From Paramyrothecium sp. XJ0827 (Eukaryota > Ascomycota > Sordariomycetes > Hypocreales > Stachybotryaceae), in NCBI GenBank assembly GCA_020881915.1, contig JAJFPB010000004.1:372001-436000 (forward strand): DNA of 64,000 nt, given 5' to 3'. Position numbers and translations under genes: made by a program. The notes under the pieces are model-generated. The model did no database searches. It was not told the origin of the DNA and saw only the letters and a list, made by a program, of their open reading frames with translations. This document shows positions 10,759 to 21,505 of the stretch, in pieces. Positions within the stretch are counted from its first letter, which is position 1. Each line of letters starts with the position of its first letter.

Positions 10759-12724
10759 CTAGCTCTGCTTCTTCTTAATAGATTTTCTCTCCATCGCAAC
10801 GGCGCCGAAGATGGTGAGTAATGCTAACGCCAGCGGGATATACAACGTTTGTACGACGGCATTCTCATACCCGGCCAGCACACTCCCAAGCCTTTGTGGC
10901 CCAATAGCTTCACGTAATTCCGAAAGACCAGTTTTCGTCACGGTAGTGATGTTCACCCCCGGTGAAGAGGCTTCGATCTCTTCGACTAGGCGGTTTTGAA
11001 ACAGTGTCGCTGAAGCACATATCCACAAGGCAGATCCCATTCCCGCACCGAAATTCAGTATGGCACCCCCCATTGAGACTTCCTCAGTCGTCAAAACTGC
11101 TTGTAGTGCGATCTGGGGACCTTGGAGACCGATACCTACAGCTGCGCCAAGAAAGGTCAAAAGCGCAACCGCTTTTCCGATCTGCTCGTCCAGATTCAGT
11201 GTTGTGAGTAGACCGGACGCAATTGGCGTCAAAATGCTTGTAGCCCACATGAACGCTAGAGTCAGTTGTCAGCAAAACGCAGCCTCCTTCCCCTATAGTA
11301 ACTCACGATAGTAGTATCCCAGCCATGTCGTGCCGACACCAGAAAGAATGAGAGTAACTGCCAGACCACCAACCATAGGAAGAGCTAGGAGGCCTGACTT
11401 CGTAGCCGAATAGCCCCGGACCCCTTGGAAGTAAATCGACATGTAATACTCAGTAACGGCAAGGACTCCCTCACTGCAAGCTGCGTACCACGTTCCTGCA
11501 AGGATACTCCTCTGTTTCAAGACCTTTGGGGGCAAAATGGCTTCCTCGCCTTGGCGGTACTGTAAATAGCCGAAGCATGCAAACAGTACAACAGAAAGTA
11601 CGAGCGAGAGGATGATTCGCCAATCTCCCCAGCCGTATCTTATGCCGCCCCATTGAATCGCTAGAAGCAAGAGGGTCGTGGCTGGGACGATTAGCAAGGT
11701 CCCTGTCAAATTAATCTTCTTAATCTTTTCCTTCAGTGAGAGTGTCTGACTCGGAGTCATCTCTGGATCCTCCACGCCGAAAGCGGTTAAGACGACACAA
11801 ATGACCCCTAACGGCAGATTCATGCCGTAACATGCCCTCCACGAGATAGCGTCGAGCAGGGCGCCCCCAATGGTAGGCGCCAAGACAAACCCTGCGCTCT
11901 GCACTCCTCCCACGACACTGTTTATAAGGGGCTGTTTGGAGAGGGGGAAGCAGAAGCGGAGCAGCTTGAACATCCCTCCATTGATGGCGCCACGGCCTAG
12001 ACCGGTGATTGCGCGGCCAAGGACAAATACTGCCGAGGTTGGCGCCAGAGTACAGATGAGAGAGCCAGTCTCAAAAATGACAAGACCAATGATGAAGATC
12101 CTCTTGACCGAGAAGAAAGTGTATATCTGCCCAAAACTAGATACGATCGTGTTAACAGAGCTCGATCAAACGTTCCGTGATTGCGCTTACAAAACAACAA
12201 AGGCGCTCATTGTCATACCACTAGAAACAAGACGAGTAGAGTAAGTAAGAGACAAGATCACGAAGTGATGATTATTTGGTAGATCTCACTATGCAGCCGT
12301 GTACCAGCCGATGTCTGATATTGTTCTAAATTCGTCGGTAAGACTCGGTATCGTCACTGCGACGATGGTAATATCCTGTGGTGTCTTGCATCAGTAAAGT
12401 ACGCCAGAAGAAGGCAAGTGTCAGTATTTGAAGAGAACAGGCAAAGTGGTATCCAATCAGTTTCAAGTCGAGGTGTAGGATCCCTAGATGGGACCACGGA
12501 GCCTAGAAAATACTGACCAATCCACTAAGGAATGAGGAGATGCACAACGATGCCATCGCAAACCAGAGCTTCCGTCCTGTGGGGTATGGAATGTTTTCCT
12601 CGCCAGCGTCATTCTGCGTCTCTTCTACAGTCGGATCTCCGGCAGTCGCCCGCTGGGAGAGCTCAATGCTCTCGCCAAGCCCCAGCTGGTCTTGCCGTGA
12701 TTCTGTCATGGTTTCAGACGCCAT
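10759..12724 (-). CDS. MFS drug:H+ antiporter, DHA2 type
   Basis: Five exons, 12724-12518, 12375-12290, 12220-12191, 12136-11307 and 11255-10759, encode 549 aa. Frame continuity holds at every junction (SGL|DITIVAVTIPSL, TAAY|GMTMSAF, GYYY|PFMWATSIL). The hydrophilic N terminus of about 50 residues (EENIPYPTGRKLW) leads into TM1. DITIVAVTIPSLTDEF and the GRAITGLGRGAINGG region match the 14-helix DHA2 subfamily of fungal toxin and drug exporters. It ends with a Lys-rich cytosolic tail. The first donor is GTCAGT, slightly off consensus. It would export small molecules across the plasma membrane using the proton gradient. It is convergent with the FMN oxidase. No biosynthetic core gene is nearby, so the substrate is unknown. 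Confidence 0.9.
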
Positions 12725-13472
12725 AATCTTGGTTCAGAAGCAAGAGTAGAGTGTTGTTCCCGCGTCAGGGTGCTGGCACGATGGAAGTGAGAGCGCAGTG
12801 CTTAACCACCATTGATGACCACTTTTCAATCAAGCTTAAGCCATGCGGTGACGTACGCGCCGCACGGTCTGATTGGTGGAATTTAGGCTATTTTGAAGGA
12901 TGTCAGCACGCGCACAGGAAAGTCTTGGCGGCATGACGAACGCAGGTGTACAGTACCCGAAGATTATTTATGCCAGTGTAAGATAGAACTGCGAACATAG
13001 CAGTGGGCTCCAAAATCTTTCAGACACTTCTGAAATAGAAACTAGAATACCACTGCTCTCTCGATTGTAGTTTCACAGACTCAGTTCGCCTGATAGCAGC
13101 ATTTTGGAAGGGATCATCACTCCTTGTACCTCTCTACCGGGCCCATATTTACCGCCCACCGTCAACAATCAATAAATCGCTTTCACGCACAAGGCGCCAT
13201 TGGCATGTTTTTGTAGTTCTCGTCAATCGGGAAAAGCCAGAAGGGAAATGGCGGTCACAGGTCTGTGCCGTTAGTGGTGTTCTGGATGACACTGGCCTCT
13301 GAGTCATCTGTTAAGCACGAATCGTTGACTGTTCTACACGCCTGAAATGTTGTTAAGGTATGCAAAATCGCTGTGAGACTTAATTTATCTATATGGTTCT
13401 TCTCTATGTTTTGAGATGCAAATATGAACTCGATGAACGCCGTGGATGCAAATCATTTAGGAGAGTCACGCC
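12725..13472. other. upstream region of the MFS gene
   Basis: About 750 bp with only one 61-codon open frame. It should contain the MFS promoter and the 3' flank of the Thr-rich gene. No clear motif. Confidence 0.4.
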
Positions 13473-14702
13473 TCATCGGCACTTTCCTGACTGACATGTG
13501 AGCCCCGAAGCGCAGTGCGAGGTTATAAGGCACTCGGACACCGTGATGGGGAACTGAGCGAAGGGGTTTCCGTTGGCAGCGTACTCCTGAGTACTAGCGT
13601 GCAAGAAGCCTGTGTTGGTGAAGCGAACCATGGCGCCGTTGGACTGGTAGAGAAGCGTGGCCCAGGTGTCGGCCGGCCTACCGGGGACGGTGCAGGTAAG
13701 ATACTGACCACCGACAATATTGCATTTGAATTGAATGAAGGTGGGCTGAGCCAAGCGGTTGGGGGTGATGAGTCGGACGTACTGCGGGCCAGGGCTGTTG
13801 TAGCGCACGAGAGTGCGGCCGCTGGCCCAGACGGTGCCGTCGCTGGCGAGCTCGAACTTTTGGGCTCGGGCAGGGTCGTTGGTGACAAGGGCCAACTCAT
13901 TAGTGGCGATGGTGAAGATGTAGAAGGTGCCGTAGCTGTCGCTGATTGTGATGTAGAAGGGGGTGACACTCTGGGTGGCGACGACGGAGGTCACAGTAGT
14001 AGTGGTGGCGGTCACAGTGGTAGTGGTTGCCTCCGTGATTTGCACGTCTTGTGTAACCACGGCTGTCTCAGTCTCGGTGGCCCAGACAGTGGTTGGGATG
14101 GTGGTGGTCGAGGTGCTGGCGGTGAGGGTGGTAGTCGCGGGTGTTGCGCTGATGCATGAGCAGGCGCTGGTGTAGCGAGCCGCGCCAGAGCACGGCGAGG
14201 CGTAGGCGGGGATGACTGCCTCTGCACGCTTGGCAGGCGCCGAGGCGCCGATGCCGAGGTTGACGGTCGAGGTAATGGAGCTGACGACAGTAGCAGTCGC
14301 TGAGACAACGAAGGTGTTTGTCTCGGTGATGGTGTTTTCGACTGTGGCATCGACCACGACAGTGCTGGTGGAGAAGATGGTCGAGAACTCGGTTTCGGTA
14401 CTACAGCATGGTCAGGAAACCGTTCAAGATCAATAATCCGGACATGTGATGGGTCCGACTTACACCACCGGGGGTGTCACGGTGCTGGAGAGGTGAGCAG
14501 CGCAATCGCGACGGGCCTCCTCGATCTTGGACGGGCTTCTCAGGGCTACTCGGATGATTAATTCAAGTCCAAGAAACGACCATATGAATGAACATCACCC
14601 ACCACGCAGGCAGTTGTCGGCAGCGCACTGAGCACCGATGACTTGAGGCACGGCAGCGACCAGAGGCGCAATGGCCAATGCAAGGCCAAGGTTGAAGAGC
14701 AT
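13473..14702 (-). CDS. secreted Thr-rich protein with Cys-rich C terminus
   Basis: Three exons, 14702-14603, 14545-14464 and 14400-13473, encode 369 aa. Exon 1 gives a signal peptide (MLFNLGLALAIAPLVAAVPQ) and CAADNCLR. Exon 2 gives the conserved-looking ALRSPSKIEEARRDCAAHLSSTVTP. Exon 3 has Thr/Val-rich stretches, a Kex2-like KR site (APAKRAEA), the motif YTSACSCI, more Thr repeats, a globular domain of about 130 residues, and a knot-like C terminus (CLITSHCASGLTCQSGKCR). No enzyme motif is visible. It is probably a heavily O-glycosylated wall or extracellular protein. It shares its layout and SACSCI motif with the gene at 27230-28424. A 214-codon open frame on the opposite strand is only the antisense of the Thr codons. 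Confidence 0.82.
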
Positions 14703-16297
14703 GGTTGATGATGAGACAAATGTGATTGAATGACAGGTGCACAATCTATCAAGAAGAGATCACCACGACTCAGAGATTGCGAGGCATTTTGAACGACGAG
14801 GCGTCGGCTTCTTTTTATGCCAGTCCAGCCCAGTCAAGAATTCGATGTCCAGCACTAGACTCCCAAAACCGCTTCCAGATCGTGAGATACCCCTGTCGAT
14901 TTTCCAATATATCGGTTCAGCCTCTAATCTGAGATTAGCTCGTCGAGCGGCGTAGTCCATGCAGGGTCCGGAGCGCCAATGAGCCGCTGGCGGTGCCCCA
15001 TAAGCGGGTAGAGGCCAGGCTTTTCAGCTCGTGGCAAGCCTCAGCCCGAAGTATTTTGAGCGGCGCGTGCGCTGGCCCCCCCAGACTATCGACTGTCACC
15101 CTTACTCTAAGCAGAACTCAGTTAACGGCCGGAGCAGTTAAGATTTAGAGTATCAGCCGCCGCCCTTTTGTGGTTAGTATTCATTCGACTGCGGAGGAAC
15201 TGTTCCTACACCAACCAGGAACAACTGAGCTTTGCCGTCTGTGCACGGTTTCTGTGCAACTGATGCGTGGTTTACAACATTCGCGAACAGAGCATGGTCG
15301 TAGCGGAAATTTTGAATGCCCACCTGGTACATAAATGCAAACGCATCGATGCGCCTGCAACAAGTGGGAAGCCGTATCATCGACTAATTCGTTCATTTTG
15401 CTTCCGTCTCGAAATGTTGCGCACAGGACTCGCAGTTATGGGGCGGGCACGGTACAGTGCGACAGGAATCAGCAAAATAACTCTGTGTTCACTCGGCACT
15501 GCTTTCGTGATCTTTCAAAACATTCAGGCTTGATTGGGCAACGGCTTTTGATGCCCGTTCTTAGAGGAGATTGACATAGATGCCTGCTCATACACACAGA
15601 ATGAGGTGGCTGGTACAGGGTAGACGACAAATCTGGAAGTTTTTGGCACCGGACATGAGTTGTGTGAGCTCTCCGGATAATGGCTGCCTGTCCGATCTCC
15701 GCTATGCTTGTTCCCCTTTCTTCTACCTCTAGAGTCTTGTAAAATCGAGTTTTGACGGGGCCCTGATCACTGTTACTCAGTAGCATTGGACTCACGAAAG
15801 GTGCTGCGATCAGCCCAGCATTGAGTGGACCACCCATAGACTCCCTCGAATGATTTCATCACAGTCAAGAGGAAAGAAATCCCAACGTTCTCGTTGTAGT
15901 GCTCTGCGCAATCAGTCGATGTTCTTACTCCCAAACAACACAGTCTTCCCCCTCGTCCTTGAAACAAAAATTTAACAGTGACGAAAAACCGAGCATACTA
16001 GTCCTTGGTCAGGTGTCTCCAGCAGGGGAGAGCATCGACAAGGATGATAGATGCTGCGCCACTACATGATCCCGCTTGGTTGCCTGCACTGCCACTCGTT
16101 TTGAGCCTGTAGAAGTGGCTGGTTGAAAGTGTAGATTTCCAAGCAAAGGCGCAGGTTCTGTCCACTCCATCTGTTGACTAAATAAAGAAACTCGTCACCG
16201 CCTGCAATTCTCCTTGGATAAAGTTGTTCATAATATTCGCATGCTCTCCAACGCCTCTTCTCTCTGACTTAATCACCACAATACCTTCCTCTGTAAA
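14703..16297. other. intergenic stretch of 1.6 kb
   Basis: No supported gene. The longest open frame is 122 codons (15837-15469, minus) and resembles nothing I know. The first 120 bp hold the promoter of the Thr-rich gene. Confidence 0.4.
14811..14820 (-). promoter_or_regulatory. TATA-like element of the Thr-rich secreted protein gene
   Basis: The minus strand reads GCATAAAAAG about 110 bp upstream of the ATG at 14702. Distance and sequence fit a TATA box. Not tested. Confidence 0.4.
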
Positions 16298-17452
16298 ATG
16301 GACACCATGATCGTAATGCAGAACACTGTACAACAAAGCGACAATCCACTGTTTCGGCTGCCCTTGGAAGTTCGCAGCATCATTTACGAATATTACTTCA
16401 CAGAGCAGCATGGCCCTAACGGCAACTTTGTACACGGCATCACCGACAAAGATTTCGAAGATGGGGATGCTTCCTATATCAAGGGATCACACGACGCAGA
16501 AACCGAGACACCCGTACACCATGTCATCTTGCCCAACTGGGTCCGTCCAGGTTGTACGGCTCGTACAAAACTACCAACTGAAATTCTTCGCACCTGCAAG
16601 CTAGTATACACTGAGGCGTCTGCGGTTCTCCATAAAATCGCAGTCCACAAATGCTATCATGGTTATGGACCGATGAGCAGCCCGTCCGAGTATTTTCAAC
16701 AATTCAGCGAGTCGCAACTGTCCCAAATCCGCCGAGTGCATCTCTTCACGCAGGTTGGAGATTTTGACGAAGACGGGCTTTGGCTGCGCAACGAGCTTCG
16801 ACCAGTTTCAGGGAGTCTTCAGCACCTCACCATCACGCTACGTGATCTTGGGGGCTCACCAGACAGACCATTGCTGCTGAATCCATTTCGACGAGGGGCA
16901 GCCGAACGCCAGTCCATGCAAACTTTTATGGAAGAGGGTCTAAGGGAAGGGACAAATCGCAAAATGCCGATGATGGGCTGGGGAGGAACGTTTTCCGACT
17001 TCCCAGCCTTGGAAAACCTCACCATTGAAATGGAGGACCAAGCAGCAAGGTCTTCCGAGCTCGAGAACTTAGTGACTTGGGCACAGACTTGGTCTTTCCC
17101 CCTTCACGATGGCAAGGCCTTGAATGTTAAGGCAGGGCCCTCAAGTCGTACGTGGCGGCGTCCTCGAACCCACCACCTGAACCACAGACATTTCTACGAG
17201 CCGCCACAAATAATCACAAAATCCATCCGTTGGGATGCCACATCACAGCGACAAACGAATAAGAACAAGGGGAACGAGCCAAAACGATGTCAAGTTCCAC
17301 CGTCAAACCCCAACGTTCAGACAAGAGCTCAGACCAGGAACATGCGCATTGAGCGACCAGCATATGATCCTTGCCTTGGTGGCCTCAACTCGATCTATGC
17401 CCATGCATCGGACGAGTCGATTCAGGAATTGATCGCGTGGGGCGTCTTGTAG
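16298..17452 (+). CDS. F-box/2EXR-like protein of unknown function
   Basis: A single open frame of 384 aa begins at ATG 16298. Residues 17-33 (NPLFRLPLEVRSIIYEY) match the start of the 2EXR/F-box-like module common in filamentous fungi. TEILRTCKLVYTEASAVL at about residue 92 fits the next conserved block (LLRTCRQIYxEA). The middle part (IRRVHLFTQ, LQHLTITLRDL, ALENLTIEME) has the beta-strand pattern usual in these proteins. The C-terminal 100 residues are basic and low in pattern. The role is unknown; such proteins are often assumed to be substrate adaptors. The frame is uninterrupted, but a C-terminal intron cannot be excluded because the composition changes after residue 270. Confidence 0.75.
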   Translation: MDTMIVMQNTVQQSDNPLFRLPLEVRSIIYEYYFTEQHGPNGNFVHGITDKDFEDGDASYIKGSHDAETETPVHHVILPNWVRPGCTARTKLPTEILRTCKLVYTEASAVLHKIAVHKCYHGYGPMSSPSEYFQQFSESQLSQIRRVHLFTQVGDFDEDGLWLRNELRPVSGSLQHLTITLRDLGGSPDRPLLLNPFRRGAAERQSMQTFMEEGLREGTNRKMPMMGWGGTFSDFPALENLTIEMEDQAARSSELENLVTWAQTWSFPLHDGKALNVKAGPSSRTWRRPRTHHLNHRHFYEPPQIITKSIRWDATSQRQTNKNKGNEPKRCQVPPSNPNVQTRAQTRNMRIERPAYDPCLGGLNSIYAHASDESIQELIAWGVL

Positions 17453-18108
17453 TTTATTGTTTTTTCTTAGATACCCATCTGGCGTCCTGTAGTTCATGGT
17501 GGAAAAGCTTTAGGGATTCCCCTCTGTCCGTCGAAACGCTCCATTCTTTAAGCAGAAAAAGCGAGCTGGGAGTGCTGTCACAAAACTGCGACGCCGCACT
17601 TATGCAGCTATCGGGGTACTTTCTATGCCTCGACACACTCCCCAGTTGATGAGACTTCTTGCTTCAATAAGTCGAATGAACTGAATTTATACCTTATTTC
17701 TGGGCATATATCGCCTTAAACTAGGTCTATAATTAACATTTAGGTCTATGCGCGCTGATTATCCGTTGATTCAGACAATGGAACTTGTGCCATTCGGCAG
17801 CCTTTAGAATAGCAACTCGCGGCGTTGTATTGGCTCATGTGAGAGTGGGCGCACAGATGCTCGTGGCTATATTGGGCTCCCTGCAGTACTTCAAAGCTTA
17901 CCTAAGTTTTACTTGCACTATTAGTGGTGCGTGTGATGTTTGCTGATGCATCGAAAATTTCCTCGTGTTTAGCTGATCTGCCTAAAACACCACCTCCGCC
18001 CGGACAAGGCCATCCTGAGCTCGTTGTGCTTGTCGAGCCCATAATGATGGGCAAAGTGTAGTAAGACTCTGAATAGGCTACTGTACAATACTTGCTCTGC
18101 ACCAAGCC
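17453..18108. other. intergenic region upstream of the PNP-S8 gene
   Basis: About 650 bp with no supported coding sequence. It is the likely promoter region of the phosphorylase-subtilisin fusion gene. Confidence 0.4.
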
Positions 18109-20617
18109 ATGGCTGATCCTTATATCTACACTGTCGCTTGGATCACCACAATCAGTACTGAATACGTGGCGGCTCAGGCTTTCCTTGACGAGAAACACCC
18201 ACCACCCACCTACACACATCCAGATGATAACAACGACTACACACTGGGTAGAATTGGGGTGCACAATGTCGTGATTGTTGTATCTTGGAGTGAGGATTTG
18301 GGCCCGGCCTTTGGTATGTCCTTGACACGAGGCCTGTTGCAAAGCTTCCCCAGCGTCAAGTTCGGGCTCATGGTTACCGTGGGAGGAGGGATACCTAGCG
18401 ATTATCATGATATACGCCTTGGCGATGTTATCGTGAGCCAACTGACAAACGTTGAGTCCCCTGAAGACAAAACGTCGATGGCGTTCAGGAACCCAGCGCC
18501 GAATATATGGCCAGCCGTTACCGGACTAAGCGCTCAGCACGAGGCAGAGGGCAACCATCTTTTGGAAGCTATACAGGCCGTTTATCATAGATATCCAAGG
18601 CTAGTAGCAAAGTATGGGCACCCAAGCCAAGAAAGCGATGTGCTCTATGATAGTTCCTTCGAACACCCCGACAAGAGTGGATCATGTCAAATGACTTGTG
18701 GGGATAATTATGCCACAGTGGTACCACGACGCCACAGAGAAAACGAGGAAAGGCTCCAAATCCATCATGGCAAGGTTATTACACAAAGACGACTCCTTCA
18801 GGACGCGCCTCTTCGAGAGAAAATTTATAGGGAAGATGATGTCATAGGCGTGCAGGTTGGTGGCCAGGGGGTAGTGAGCGATTTACGTTGTCTATTGATT
18901 ACCGGTGTATATCACTATTCGGACACACACAAGTATCCGCAGTGGCAGGGCTACGCCGCCATGACGTCTGCTGCGTATGCAAAAGATCTCTTGTATCGGA
19001 TCCCCTTGTCTCAATCTAATGACAGCTTACCAAGGTTCGTAGTAGCCTTGTTCTGACATGCAGAAATTTCAGAGAAAGCCGCAACTCTGACTAAATGACG
19101 ACTAACTTTCTTTAGTAGAGGCCAGAATATGGACGCGCTAACCATCTCTAATCTTTCTACGATTCGTGATATTCGCAACCTCGATGAAGCTTCATTATCT
19201 CGAATAATCTCTAGAAGTTTCTCGCCGATATCCAAAACTTTAACATCCTCAGTCCCTTCAATGACACCCAGTGAGCTGCGTTGCCCAGACGAAGTTGCCG
19301 AGTCGGATGCTGGCCAGCCGGTGACTGATTTTAACGGTTCTACGTACGAGCTTTTCCCCCGAATTTGACACGAAACTGGGCTCACGGAGACTAGGGATAA
19401 TGAAGCAGATGACACAAATCAGAGGATTACGAATTCCGTGGCTCAAATCTACTTCAAGCCTGTCGATGAGGTCCTCTTCGACTCGGCCGAAGTCATGTCG
19501 GTACACGATATGGCCACAGCGTGCGTTTCCGTACTAAACCACTCTTTGTGTACTAACGCCGGACAGGGAATCTGGTGCCGACAAATGGTTCGCAGATAGC
19601 AATCTCATGGGAAACGTAAACAGATTCTTTAGGCAGTTCAGAAAAGTGTCACAATCACACAAGGATGTCGTCAAAATTGCCATCCTGGACACTGGAATTG
19701 ATTTGGACCACCCAGAACTCAAACCGTTTCGGGATAGTGGTCAGCTCACCGGAGCTCGTTGCTTTGACTTTGTTAACCATGGGGAGTCTCCTATTAGAGA
19801 CAGCACCGGACATGGAACACACTGCGCACACCTGATCTTTAAGGTGTGCCCAATAGCAAGCCTTTATGTTGCTAGGGTCTTCCACACAGACAAATGTGAT
19901 GAAGATGCTGTGCGAAGGATACCAGAGGTCAGTGTTTCTATCTAGCGCACCCTACAATCTCCAATATTGACCAAGCCCTGGTATTTGCCACAGGCACTAG
20001 AATGGGCTGTTGGCAACAAGGTCGACATTGTAGTCATGTGCTTCTCATTCTCGCAGCATCATGACTCCATCCAGCGAGCCATTCGCATAGAAAAGGGTAA
20101 ACGGGACTTTCTCATATTTGCAGCTGCTTCAAACAACAAGCACAATCTGGAGAACCCTGTGGGCTTCCCGGCACGCATGGACGACGTGATTAGAGTCAAC
20201 TCCTGTCGTTTTGACGGCATACAATCCAGCTTTAGCCCCGACTGCCATTCAGAGGCCGGATCTTTAGGCATAATTGGAGAGATGCTGAAAGCAGCCTTTC
20301 CTCTTATAAAAAACGACAAGCAGCCCCTCAGGCGCATGTCGGGAACATCAATGGCAACGGCAATGCTTGCTGGAGTGGCAGCGCTGATCCTGGAGTTCTC
20401 CAGAATGGGACCGAAAGCAACGCCTTATGTACAGGATAACGACAGACTACTCCTGACTAAAGCTATGATTGCGGTTCTGCGAGGATGTATGTCGGGTACA
20501 CAACCTCCCAAACCTCCCCGTTATTGCCACGTTAGGCCATGGCTGCTCTTTGCACCTCAGTTCAAGAGAGAAGTTGTGATTCACAGAATAAGCGAAGAAC
20601 TAAGGAAGTGTCTTTAG
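18109..20617 (+). CDS. nucleoside-phosphorylase-like / S8 subtilisin fusion protein
   Basis: Five exons, 18109-19034, 19119-19343, 19395-19520, 19567-19927 and 19994-20617, encode 753 aa. Residues 6-308 are a PNP_UDP_1-type domain (YTVAWITTISTEYVAAQAFLD, GLMVTVGGGIPS, IRLGDVIVSQ, ALEWAVGN being later in the protease). A linker of about 115 residues follows. Residues 460-740 are a subtilase with a full triad: D467 in ILDTGIDLDHPE, H508 in STGHGTHC, S665 in SGTSMAT, with N593/N594 near the oxyanion hole. Intron 2 (51 nt, donor GTACGA) removes an in-frame TGA at 19366-19368. Introns 1 and 3 carry ACTAAC branch sites. No NB-ARC/NACHT or repeat domain is present. Both domains are known N-terminal effectors of fungal NLRs, and immune PNP-family members can act as ATP nucleosidases. 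The next gene, convergent, is a possible protease substrate. Confidence 0.85.
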
Positions 20618-20704
20618 CTGATCGTGGTACATAAAGCTTGTATGGTAACGAATGAAGACTATTTCGCACTCCCTAAATACTACGAGTATTGCAATGTCCA
20701 TCGC

Positions 20705-21505
20705 TCAATCTACCATGTCATCCAACTCTTCCTCATCCTCATAAGGCTCGAGACCTTCGACTTCATAGCCAGTGATTTCTTCTCCATCTGCATCTTGGTC
20801 AACAGCCGAAGGCTCCTCGTCAATACCTTCTGTATCACCACCAGTATGAACACGTTTGTCCACTCCGGCAACCCATGTGATTTCATGCAGTCGGTAGGCA
20901 AATACAAAGTCAGACGACTGCTCTCCCTTCTCATCATACTTCGTTTCCTTTGCCACTCCTGCTCCCAGTCCCATATCCGCGGGCACATTGAGAGCGGATG
21001 CATTGGCTTGGCCTTCAATGCCGACAGAAGACTTGTGTGTATCGGTTATAGAAACGCTGGCGCCGCGAGCGATTCTTACGCCCGTTACCAAGAATATTCT
21101 GCGCCGCAGCTTCCACCATTTGGTGAATGCTGGGACATCCCCAGCCGCGAGTATTTTTTCAACATAATTCAGCTCGGGCAAAAAAGCCTCTGACTCTAGG
21201 TCCTGCAGAACCCACTTTCTTAAGATCTGATGATTGGTTTCTGCATGGGCTGTCCCAGCCACTGGATAGCCGTTGACTTTCCCCCAGGCTTTGAAAGAAG
21301 CATTGAGCAGCGAATCAAGCTCCACCAAAACGTTTTTCTTCTTCCCAGTATCCAGAAGATAATCTGATGGTATCGCCACGAAGCTCGAAGATGAGGAGAA
21401 AAGTGCGTCCGCGGGACGTCGTGGGTGCAACAAAACTTGACCTAGACGTAGGGTCTTGCCAGGTTCGTAGGCCTGGGACCTAGTTAAGATCCAGTCTTTA
21501 GGCAT
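20705..21505 (-). CDS. gasdermin-like pore-forming protein (candidate)
   Basis: An intronless frame from ATG 21505 encodes 266 aa. The pattern fits fungal gasdermin-like proteins of the RCD-1/HET-Q1 type: a short N-terminal block (LRLGQVLLHPRRPADALF), a long helical middle, then RRRIFLVTGVRIARGASVS and SSDFVFAYRLHEITW, which occupy the positions of the beta-strand pair found in gasdermin pore domains. After about residue 218 comes an acidic tail (VDQDADGEEITGYEVEG, then EDEEELDDMVD) that could be an inhibitory C-terminal segment. Length (266 aa) is close to known fungal members. The gene ends 87 bp from the stop of the S8 protease gene, the arrangement seen for gasdermin-protease pairs in fungi. 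The assignment is from memory of family pattern and context, not from a search. If right, cleavage of the tail would release a membrane-permeabilising N-terminal domain. Confidence 0.6.
   Translation of the reverse strand: MPKDWILTRSQAYEPGKTLRLGQVLLHPRRPADALFSSSSSFVAIPSDYLLDTGKKKNVLVELDSLLNASFKAWGKVNGYPVAGTAHAETNHQILRKWVLQDLESEAFLPELNYVEKILAAGDVPAFTKWWKLRRRIFLVTGVRIARGASVSITDTHKSSVGIEGQANASALNVPADMGLGAGVAKETKYDEKGEQSSDFVFAYRLHEITWVAGVDKRVHTGGDTEGIDEEPSAVDQDADGEEITGYEVEGLEPYEDEEELDDMVD

Noticed and set aside
13515..14159. 214-codon plus-strand open frame rich in Gly and Val
   Set aside because: It is the antisense of Thr codon repeats in the secreted protein on the minus strand.
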